Shown in pieces: positions 52,444-58,991 of a DNA stretch of 64,000 nt. The stretch's first letter is position 1. Each line of letters opens with the position of its first letter. The stretch is from positions 2,294,001-2,358,000 of the forward strand of contig CP050848.1 of the NCBI GenBank assembly GCA_014873095.1. The letters run 5' to 3'. The DNA is from Planctomycetales bacterium ZRK34. GTDB taxonomy: Bacteria; Planctomycetota; Phycisphaerae; Phycisphaerales; Zrk34. Both the position numbers and the translations under genes were made by a program. The notes beneath the pieces are model-generated. The model was not told where the DNA came from and made no database searches. It saw nothing but the letters and a program-made list of their open reading frames with translations.

Positions 52444-52763
52444 GCGCACAAGAACGACCAAAACATCCTTGCCAACACATTGGTTTTGACTGCCTTTCAC
52501 CTCGATTTTCAGCCGAAAACAACCACCGCGCTGACTTCACCGCGCACAGACCTGTCGTTTTGCCGCGCCGGTGCGCACAATCGATACCGCCCCGCGACGA
52601 GTTCATGCGCACCACGGTGTCGTTTTATCGCCCTGGCGCACAATGCTGTCGCCATCGGTCACCGTGTGCGCACAACATGACGTGTTCAAACGACAGCTTC
52701 GTGCGCGCCGCCCGCCTGGCGCGGCCCAATCGCCGATCGCGCGCACAAACCCGTCGCGCACCA
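52444..52763. repeat. Scattered GCGCACAA octamers
   Basis: GCGCACAA occurs at 52444, 52573, 52636, 52668 and 52741, and GCGCACCA at 52607 and 52756, all in the same orientation in about 320 bp. Neighbouring words GTCGTTTT and CGCGCC recur too, so this may be a decayed tandem repeat. Confidence 0.45.
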
Positions 52764-52989
52764 AACCGTCGTTTTCCGTAGATCCGTCGTGATCACCAGC
52801 GTAGAAGAAGTTCACCACAGCAAACAACGCGTTCACGACAGTTGTGAACAATACGAATCACAGAAACAGCCCGGGCGTCATCTGAGGTCCAGCCGCCTCG
52901 GCCACGCTGAACAGATCACCCGCATCACCCACCACCAGGGCGACTCAACTGAAACTGTCACCCACCCGACCAAGGGCGACTTCGCAACG

Positions 52990-53411
52990 GACCTTCAATC
53001 AGAACCATGATCTGACGTCCGAGTCGCTTCCGCGATGCGGCCCACGAACAGCAATATATGATCAAAATGATCCGTCAAATAAGCCCGTTTTAAAGATCAT
53101 ATTTAACTTAAATATGGTCTTTAAAATTGTTGAGACATGAACATCAGATAAGGCTTGGGACATGGTCTGCGGCCCGGCCGCCTTCGGCTGTGGGCTGAAT
53201 ATTTCGACGCACGACCGACTGAGTGGTCGACTGGCCGGGGGCGGATGGACTGAAGTTGTCACCTGCCCGGTCAGCAGCAGGTGGGACACGGGTCTTCAAT
53301 CAGAATCATAATCTGATGGCCGGATCGTGATCTGATGGCCGAATCGCTTCCGCGATGGGGTTCACACACCGCAATACATCATTTTGATCAGTCGCCGAAT
53401 CGGCCGACTTT
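52990..53411. repeat. Imperfect 320-bp tandem repeat units around the AT-rich palindromes
   Basis: The words CTTCAATCAGAA, then ATCTGA and CGCTTCCGCGATG, precede palindrome 3 and again palindrome 4 with the same 320-bp offset (53021 versus 53341 for the GATG block). A CATGGTCTG block follows each palindrome at 38-39 bp. The second unit has a 19-bp internal duplication. Confidence 0.65.
53088..53126. repeat. AT-rich palindrome (family copy 3)
   Basis: AAAGATCATATTTAA, central C, TTAAATATGGTCTTT at 53092-53122, with TTTT and AAAA flanks that extend the pairing. Two changes from the perfect copy 1, one in each arm. Confidence 0.8.
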
Positions 53412-53432
53412 AAAGAACATATTTAAGAGCCT

Positions 53433-53843
53433 CTAACTTAACCCGCGTTTGAGCGTGGACCAACAGATCAAGGCGCAACGCAGTTTCAGGAACGCTTCGT
53501 GCATGTCGTCACGCACCTCCCAACGCACACGCAACCGCTTGGCCTGGTGCAGCCAACTGATCGTCCGCTCGACCACCCAACGATGCACGCCCAACCCGCT
53601 GCCGTGCACATCGTGACGGCGCGACAGCAGCGGCTTGATTCCCATCGCACGCAACTCCGCCCGATATCGATCACTGCTATACGCCCGATCCGCCTGCACG
53701 ATCGTCGGCCGACGACGCGGCGCGCCCGCCTTGCCGCCCACCGCCGGGATCGCACACACCAGCGGCATCAACTGCGTGATGTCATGACGATTCGCACCCG
53801 TCAGCGACACCGCCAGCGGCGTGCCACGCGCGTCGGTCAACAC
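53433..53843 (-). CDS. IS5-type transposase, downstream frame (OrfB)
   Basis: 136 residues from the first start in this frame. It supplies the second and third catalytic acids: D in VQADRAYSS and E in RWVVERTISWLHQAKRLRVR, the Y/R-E-K/R type ending of the IS5 family. The frame is open upstream to about 53899, and the full protein arises by a -1 shift from OrfA. The end of the gene is 6 bp inside the element. Confidence 0.88.
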   Translation of the reverse strand: MLTDARGTPLAVSLTGANRHDITQLMPLVCAIPAVGGKAGAPRRRPTIVQADRAYSSDRYRAELRAMGIKPLLSRRHDVHGSGLGVHRWVVERTISWLHQAKRLRVRWEVRDDMHEAFLKLRCALICWSTLKRGLS

Positions 53844-53872
53844 ATGATGTTTACTGCCGTTTCGCCCACGAT

Positions 53873-54235
53873 CTACCGCGTTTGGGCCGATTTGCGAGCC
53901 CCCTTTAAAGCCCGCACCGACGAACTGTCGACCACCGCACGCGACCAGTCCAGAAGGTCCGCACCACGCAACTCATCCAACAACACCTGATGCAACTTCT
54001 GCCACACGCCCGCCGCGTTCCAGTCACGTAGTCGTCGCCAACACGTCATCCCGCAACAACCAAACTGGGCCGGCAGATGTTCCCATCCGATGCCGGTTTT
54101 GAGCACGAACAAAATCCCCTCCAGCGCCCGCCGATCATCAGCCCACGGCCGGCCGCCACGCGCCGAAACCTTGTGCGGAGGCAACAGCGGCGCAATCCGT
54201 TGCCACAATCCATCATCCAGTAGCGGGCGTGCCAT
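53873..54235 (-). CDS. IS5-type transposase, upstream frame (OrfA)
   Basis: 120 residues. MARPLLDDGLWQRIAPLLPP starts the protein, with GGAGG 8 bp before the ATG at 54235; upstream starts in frame are less likely. The sequence includes RRALEGILFVLKTGIGWEHL and the first catalytic aspartate in AVVDSSSVRALKGA. The frame ends shortly after the slippery sequence AAAGGGGG (minus strand, 53906-53899), where a -1 shift leads into OrfB. Confidence 0.88.
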   Translation of the reverse strand: MARPLLDDGLWQRIAPLLPPHKVSARGGRPWADDRRALEGILFVLKTGIGWEHLPAQFGCCGMTCWRRLRDWNAAGVWQKLHQVLLDELRGADLLDWSRAVVDSSSVRALKGARKSAQTR

Positions 54236-54539
54236 GATACGGTCCTCCATGACCACGGTGACAGGGCGTGCCACAGCATACATCGACACGACCAACCGGA
54301 AAGGATGAAGTTATGTTAGAGGCTCTAAGTTAAATATGTTCTTTAATATTGGTCAACACAGACAACAGGAATGGTTTGATTCATGGTCTGTGGCCCGGCT
54401 GCCTTCGGGCGGAGTTGAAGTTGTCGCCCGCACGACCGGCCCGGGCGTGACCGGGCGGGGCGGGTGGAGTATGAGCTTTTGAATGGTGGTAATCCGATGA
54501 TCGGGTGTTTTTCGGGATGGGTCGGGCAGTTCACTTTTC

Positions 54540-54590
54540 ATCTGTCTCTGTATCCTCTGCGCCCTCTGTGTTCTCTGTGGTGAAATGTCT
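54540..54590. repeat. Solo CACAGAG-type repeat arm
   Basis: The segment TCTGTGTTCTCTGTGGTGAA matches the arms of the fold-back at 52305-52423 but has no partner arm here. Confidence 0.5.
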
Positions 54591-54636
54591 TTTCTTCTCA
54601 TGGTGTTCCTGATGGTTGACGGTTTCAGTAAACGAC

Positions 54637-54667
54637 AACACCCCGACACGTGATGTGCCGGGGTGTT
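54637..54667 (-). terminator. Hairpin after the HU gene, probable terminator
   Basis: AACACCCCGACAC (54637-54649) pairs with GTGCCGGGGTGTT (54655-54667) with one mismatch. On the minus strand the sequence after it is GTCGTTTACT, not a clean T-run, so termination is likely but not certain. Confidence 0.55.
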
Positions 54668-54698
54668 GGTTTGATGCAATCGAGTCGAAGCGTCAGGC

Positions 54699-55040
54699 TC
54701 AGACGGCGTCCTTGAGGGCCTTGAGCGGACGGATCTTCACGACGGTGCGGGCGGGCTTCGCCTTGAACACGGTCGGTTCCTTGGTGAAGGGGTTGATGCC
54801 CTTGCGAGCGGGCTTGGCGGGGACGCGCTTGGCGACGACCTTGGCCAGGCCGGGGATAGTGAAGGTGCCGGGGCCGGACTTCTTGAGGTTCTTGCCGATG
54901 ATGACACTCAGTTCGTCAAAGATCGCGCGGACATCCTTGCGGGCGACGCCGGTCTTGTCGGACAGGTGCTTGAAGACCTCGCTCTTGGTCGGGGCTTTCT
55001 TCGGCGCGGCGGCGGCTTTAGCGGTTTTCTTCTTAGCCAT
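54699..55040 (-). CDS. HU/IHF-family histone-like DNA-binding protein
   Basis: 113 residues. A basic Ala/Lys tail (MAKKKTAKAAAAPKK) precedes an HU-type core: TKSEVFKHLSDKTGVARKDV, then SGPGTFTIPGLAKVVAKRVP and the arm KPARKGINPFTKEPTVFKA, where the conserved proline at the arm tip intercalates in DNA. The C-terminal strand carries RTVVKIRPLKALKDAV. The tail is longer than in E. coli HU. The ATG at 55040 follows GGAG at an 8-bp distance. It is a nucleoid protein, expected to be abundant. Confidence 0.9.
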   Translation of the reverse strand: MAKKKTAKAAAAPKKAPTKSEVFKHLSDKTGVARKDVRAIFDELSVIIGKNLKKSGPGTFTIPGLAKVVAKRVPAKPARKGINPFTKEPTVFKAKPARTVVKIRPLKALKDAV

Positions 55041-55220
55041 GTGCATGCTCCATTGCGTTTGGGTAGCTGGTATCCCGTTATGCCGCATCATCCTCAATGC
55101 GGCGTCCGGCGATCTTATACACCGTTTGACCCTAGAAAAAAAGGGGGTTTGGGCTCGGACGGTTATTTTTTTTCGAGAAAAACAGGCCCCCGCGATCGCC
55201 GATCGTCACCGCCTGATGAC

Positions 55221-55877
55221 TCAGCGGCGCCCCACACGGGCCTCGGTCCCGGCCCATGTCCGCGCGAGATTGCCCCGGTGACGAATCAATATCAACACCG
55301 CCATGAGCCCCGCCACCGTCACAAACGGCCAGATCGTCGTCCAGGCCCAACCCGCCATCGACGCGCCCGCCATCAGGTAGATCGGCAGCAAAATCGCTGA
55401 TATTACGCTGGAAACGCCCACATAACGGAACGTCGCCGTAAACAGAATCCACGTCGCAAACGCCGCCAGACCCGGCAGCGTCATGTAAGGCCAGATGCCG
55501 AGCACCGCGCCGAGCCCCGTGGCCACGCCCTTGCCGCCGCGAAATTTCAACCACACCGGAAGCACATGCCCGACGACCGCCGCCGCCGCGATGCCCGTCC
55601 AAAGCCCCGCCTCGGTCGTGGTCAAATTTTCTGCGGATAACCACCCGAACCAGGCCCCCGCGGCCACCACCGGCCCGGCGCCTTTGAACACGTCCAGCAC
55701 AAAACACAGCATCCCCCACTGGCGTCCCAGCACGCGCCCGCAGTTGGTCGCGCCGATGTTTTTACTGCCGTGCTGTCGGATGTCCACACCCCGCGCGCGG
55801 CCGATCAGCAACCCGAACGGTATCGACCCGGCCAGGTAAGCAAGCAACATCGCGATGGACCACGCGCTCATGGACAT
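55221..55877 (-). CDS. plsY: Glycerol-3-phosphate acyltransferase PlsY
   Basis: Transfers an acyl group from acyl-phosphate to glycerol-3-phosphate, the first step of phospholipid synthesis in the membrane. 218 residues, five to seven transmembrane helices. Signature motifs are all present: GSIPFGLLIGR near residue 17, HGSKNIGATN (about 36-45) and the glycine-rich RGGKGVATGLG near residue 108. ATG 55877 is chosen at the start of the first helix; an ATG 6 bp later is equivalent. The longer open frame upstream runs into a fold-back repeat and is not coding. Confidence 0.95.
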   Translation of the reverse strand: MSMSAWSIAMLLAYLAGSIPFGLLIGRARGVDIRQHGSKNIGATNCGRVLGRQWGMLCFVLDVFKGAGPVVAAGAWFGWLSAENLTTTEAGLWTGIAAAAVVGHVLPVWLKFRGGKGVATGLGAVLGIWPYMTLPGLAAFATWILFTATFRYVGVSSVISAILLPIYLMAGASMAGWAWTTIWPFVTVAGLMAVLILIRHRGNLARTWAGTEARVGRR

Positions 55878-55923
55878 GGCGGCATTGTAAGAGGGAATGA
55901 CCGTTGACGAAATTCGAGAGTCA

Positions 55924-56072
55924 AACCACCAAGGCACAAAGGCCACCAGGAAGAAAGAAGAGTTGACAGGATTAACAGGATGACAGGGATAAAAAAAGCA
56001 GATGAACCATCTGGCTGATCCTGTCATCCTGTCAAAACTTTTCTCCTTGGTGATCTTTGTGCCTTGGTGGTT
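55924..56072. repeat. Nested long inverted repeat
   Basis: The outer arms AACCACCAAGGCACAAAGGC (from 55924) and GTGCCTTGGTGGTT (to 56072) pair, and within them GACAGGATTAACAGGATGAC (from 55965) pairs with GATCCTGTCATCCTGTC (56017-56033). Two repeat types are thus nested in one fold-back between plsY and the EEP gene. Confidence 0.75.
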
Positions 56073-56086
56073 CAAGCAGATTCAGA

Positions 56087-56938
56087 TCATTTGGGCCACT
56101 GAATCTTTGCGGACACGGCGAAGTGGTCTGAGGGCCAGCGGCTGTTGATGGGGGCGGTGTGAATCTTTGATTCGAGTGTGCGGACCTCGCCGGCTGTGAA
56201 GATGTAGTCGATCTTGGCGCCGTCGGATTTGCCGACGAAGCCGTTGAACGTGCCGACGGTTTTCGCATCGGGGTTCACCGCACGGAAGGTGTCGACCAGG
56301 CCGGCGTCGCGCAGCGTGGCGATGGCGACGCTGTCTTCACCCGCGTTGAAGTCCCCGGTGAGAATCGCCGGTTCATGCTGGTGCTTGCGGGCCTTGATGC
56401 GTGCGGCGATGAGTTTGGCGCTTTGACGCCGGGCCTGTTCACCGCGGTGATCGAAGTGCGTGTTGAACACATACAGCGCGCGGCCGGTGTGTTTGTCGAT
56501 GAAGCGGGCCCACGTGCAGATGCGCGGCAGCGAGCTGTCCCAGCTTTTGGAGCCGGCCACGTCGGGGCTTTCACTGAGCCAGAAGGTGCCTTGCTCTTCG
56601 GGATCAATCCGCCAGCGCTCAGCGCGATACCAGAGCGTGCAGGCTTCGCCCTTGTCGGGGTTTGTCTCGCGCGTGCGGGTGATGGCGTCGAACTGCTCGC
56701 CGATCATTTTTTCGACATCATCGTGTTGGGCCCGCGTGACCTCCTGCATGCCGATGAAGTCCGCCTGGGCGCGGTTGATCTGTTCGTGCACGATGTCGGT
56801 GCGCTTGGACCAGCGGTTGTCGCCATCGCGGGCGGTGGCATAGCGGATGTTGAATGTGAGGATGTTGACTGTCGCCGGCTCGGCGCCGAAGGTCGGCGCA
56901 CACATCGCAAGCCACACGATGCAGAAGAGGTAACGCAT
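56087..56938 (-). CDS. Exported endonuclease/exonuclease/phosphatase (EEP) family hydrolase
   Basis: 283 residues. A signal peptide (1-18, ending TFG) precedes the EEP domain with its catalytic signature residues: N in TFNIRY, E in FIGMQEV, H in FNTHFDHRG, D and N in ILTGDFNAG, and the closing D-H in WPSDHFAV. The fold hydrolyses phosphate esters or phosphodiesters with a metal ion. The mature protein acts outside the cytoplasm, as usual for planctomycete versions. The specific substrate is not known. ATG 56938 directly precedes the signal peptide. Confidence 0.9.
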   Translation of the reverse strand: MRYLFCIVWLAMCAPTFGAEPATVNILTFNIRYATARDGDNRWSKRTDIVHEQINRAQADFIGMQEVTRAQHDDVEKMIGEQFDAITRTRETNPDKGEACTLWYRAERWRIDPEEQGTFWLSESPDVAGSKSWDSSLPRICTWARFIDKHTGRALYVFNTHFDHRGEQARRQSAKLIAARIKARKHQHEPAILTGDFNAGEDSVAIATLRDAGLVDTFRAVNPDAKTVGTFNGFVGKSDGAKIDYIFTAGEVRTLESKIHTAPINSRWPSDHFAVSAKIQWPK

Positions 56939-56967
56939 GGTTAACAGTTTATCGTATGATGCTCCCC

Positions 56968-57420
56968 ATGAGCCAGCCGATTCAGATACAGGTCAAGCGT
57001 CTTGAAAACTCCGACGGGGTCGATCTGCCGACCGCGCAGTCCGAACATGCGGCGGGGATGGACCTGCACGCAGCGGTCGAGGCGGACACGCCGATCGCGC
57101 CCGGTGAGATCAAGTTGATTCCGTGCGGCTTTGCGATGGCGGTGCCGGTGGGGTACGAAGCGCAGGTTCGGCCGCGCTCGGGGCTGGCGACGAAGTTCGG
57201 CATCAGCATGCCCAACGCGCCGGGGACGATCGATGCGGATTATCGCGGGCAGGTCTGCGTGCCGCTGATCAATCACGGGCATGCGACGTTCACCGTGACG
57301 CGCAACATGCGCATCGCGCAGATGCTGATCAAACCGGTTTACATGGTGACGTGGGAAGCGGTCGATGAGTTAACCGACACGACGCGCGGCCATGGCGGGT
57401 TTGGGCATACGGGGCATTGA
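56968..57420 (+). CDS. dut: dUTP diphosphatase
   Basis: Hydrolyses dUTP to dUMP and pyrophosphate and keeps uracil out of DNA. 150 residues, the length of trimeric dUTPases. All five motifs are visible: AAGMDLHA (1), RPRSGLATKFG (2), NAPGTIDADYRGQV (3), RIAQMLI (4) and RGHGGFGHTGH (5, at the C terminus). An in-frame ATG at 56956 is an alternative; 56968 gives the family's usual start. It is divergent from the EEP gene, only 29 bp from it. Confidence 0.95.
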   Translation: MSQPIQIQVKRLENSDGVDLPTAQSEHAAGMDLHAAVEADTPIAPGEIKLIPCGFAMAVPVGYEAQVRPRSGLATKFGISMPNAPGTIDADYRGQVCVPLINHGHATFTVTRNMRIAQMLIKPVYMVTWEAVDELTDTTRGHGGFGHTGH

Positions 57421-57500
57421 ACAAGTGGTGAAGTGGCGATTTGGCGAGGTGGTGGAACATCCGCGTGACGCCACACCATATCACACAACCGCCACATGAT

Positions 57501-58826
57501 TCATCCGCCGAAGAGGCGGGCGATGCGCTGGCGGAACAGGGCGAATCGCAAGCGCTTGCACAGGCGGCGCATGGTGGCGTCGGTCGGGTCCAGGTCCAGG
57601 GCGCGGAGGGCCCAGTAGCGGGCGCGGGCGAGTTGGCCGAGCTGCTGATGGGCGATGGCGAGGTTGTGCATCGCCAGCGCGAAGTTTTCATCGGTGCGGA
57701 CGGCATCGCGACAGGTGCGGATGCCGGCTTCGAGTCGGCCGTCCATGAACATCGCCATGGCGAGTTGGTGACGCAGCTCGGCGTTGTTCGGTTGATTGCG
57801 CACCAGGCCGCAGAGCACGCCGGTCGCCTCGCGAGGCATCTGGGCGTCGAGCAGCAGCTTGGCGAGATCTTCAGCAAGCGATTCGTCATCGGCTGAGCGG
57901 GTCAGGGCCAACTCGGCGCGAAGATGGCGGCGGGCTTCTTCAAGGCGGCGACGCTGCAGGGCGATCCGCGCCAGCTTCAGGTGCGCCTCGGCCCGCGAGG
58001 GGTTCAGCCGCAGCACCAGCTCGAACGACATCTGCGAAGAGTCCAGGTCGTGCGAGAGCAACGCGAGATTGCCCAGCGCGAAGTGGGCATCGACGTGGGT
58101 CGGGTCCATCTCGGTGACGCGGCGGAATTTTTCGGCCGCCTCGACCGGGCGCTCCATCTTGATCAGCAACTCACCGAGGGCCATGAGCGTGTGGGTATCG
58201 CCGGGGTCAAACCGAAGCTGGCGGCGATAGGCCCGACAGGCGCGGTCGAACTGACCTTTCTGCGCGTAGGCTTCGCCGAGCCGCGCATTGACATCGGGGA
58301 AGTCCGGCTCGTACTTGCGCACCTGGTCCAGACACCAGATCGCGCGATCGACCTGTTCACGATCCAGCAGTGAACCGGCCAGCGCGAAGTGGGCGTGGGC
58401 TGAATGCTCGTTGACCTGACAGGCCATGTAGAACATCACCTCGGCCTGGTCGTGATCGCCCATCTGGGCGTAGGCGCCGATGCGATGGCAGTACGACGCT
58501 TCGTGGTCGGCGTCGAGCTCGGCGGCCTGTTCGAAGTAACGGATCGCCTCGCCCGGCTGGTGCAGCCGCATCGAGTCGACACCGAGGTTGATGAGGATTT
58601 CCGGGTCGCGGCCGTGGAACTCCAGCGCGCTTTTGAAAGCGACGACAGCCTCGTCGTAGCGACCCATGGCGTCGAGCGTGAGGCCGAGGTTGTAATGCCA
58701 CTCGCCCTGGTAGGGATTCACACGCAGCGCGGCTTTGAGCTCGTGCATTGCGTCTTCCCACCGGCCGGCGTCATACAACTCATGCGCGCGCTCGACACGC
58801 TGTTCTGCGTCCATCCACTCGTTCAT
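57501..58826 (-). CDS. TPR-repeat protein
   Basis: 441 residues made of about 12 tetratricopeptide repeats from residue 8 on, such as YDAGRWEDAMHELKAALRVN, WHYNLGLTLDAMGRYDEAVV and ALGNLALLSHDLDSSQMSFE. The last 60 residues are basic helices (RRLCKRLRFALFRQRIARLF). No signal peptide, so it is probably a cytoplasmic scaffold. Function cannot be assigned from repeats alone. The ATG at 58826 is followed after four codons by another ATG. Confidence 0.85.
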   Translation of the reverse strand: MNEWMDAEQRVERAHELYDAGRWEDAMHELKAALRVNPYQGEWHYNLGLTLDAMGRYDEAVVAFKSALEFHGRDPEILINLGVDSMRLHQPGEAIRYFEQAAELDADHEASYCHRIGAYAQMGDHDQAEVMFYMACQVNEHSAHAHFALAGSLLDREQVDRAIWCLDQVRKYEPDFPDVNARLGEAYAQKGQFDRACRAYRRQLRFDPGDTHTLMALGELLIKMERPVEAAEKFRRVTEMDPTHVDAHFALGNLALLSHDLDSSQMSFELVLRLNPSRAEAHLKLARIALQRRRLEEARRHLRAELALTRSADDESLAEDLAKLLLDAQMPREATGVLCGLVRNQPNNAELRHQLAMAMFMDGRLEAGIRTCRDAVRTDENFALAMHNLAIAHQQLGQLARARYWALRALDLDPTDATMRRLCKRLRFALFRQRIARLFGG

Positions 58827-58991
58827 CTGTGCGCACCTTCTTTTCCGTCACGAAGGCGGCGGGCGGTCTCTTTTTCTCTCTAAAAACCGTCCCTCGCCGA
58901 ACAAATCGCGTCTCAACTGGATATATTGTAATGCCAGAACCGATATTTTGCAATAATATTCTTTGCAATCGATCGGCGCCCGCCCGCAGGC

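Larger units (their letters stand above)
52278..53426. other. Gene-free repeat region left of the insertion sequence
   Basis: No coding sequence is supported in 1.15 kb. It contains a CACAGAG fold-back, a field of GCGCACAA words (52444-52763) and two imperfect tandem copies of a 320-bp unit, each with one AT-rich palindrome. The last is interrupted by the insertion sequence. Confidence 0.6.
53427..54325 (-). mobile_element. 899-bp IS5-type insertion sequence (IS427/IS1031-like)
   Basis: Terminal inverted repeats GAGCCTCTAACTTAAC and GAGCCTCTAACATAAC match at 15 of 16 positions. TAA at 53424-53426 and 54326-54328 is the 3-bp target duplication. One transposase is encoded on the minus strand in two overlapping frames, as in the IS427 and IS1031 groups of IS5. 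The subgroup is my inference from the ends, duplication and two-frame layout. Both ends and the frames are intact, so it may still move. Confidence 0.92.
53412..54344. repeat. AT-rich palindrome (family copy 4), split by the insertion sequence
   Basis: Left half AAAGAACATATTTAA (53412-53426) and right half GTTAAATATGTTCTTT (54329-54344) join to the perfect palindrome, here in reverse orientation with G at the centre. The element of 899 bp plus one copy of TAA separates them. Confidence 0.85.
54326..54698. other. Gene-free region right of the insertion sequence
   Basis: It contains the right half of palindrome 4, the diverged remainder of the 320-bp unit to about 54500, a solo CACAGAG-type arm at 54540-54590 and a hairpin after the HU gene. 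Confidence 0.5.

Noticed and set aside
52354..52680. Open frame of 108 codons in the repeat region
   Set aside because: Its sequence comes from fold-back repeats and GCGCACAA words; no ribosome binding site.
55132..55719. 195-codon minus-strand frame overlapping plsY
   Set aside because: Out of frame with plsY, whose motifs are complete; glycine/arginine-rich shadow sequence.
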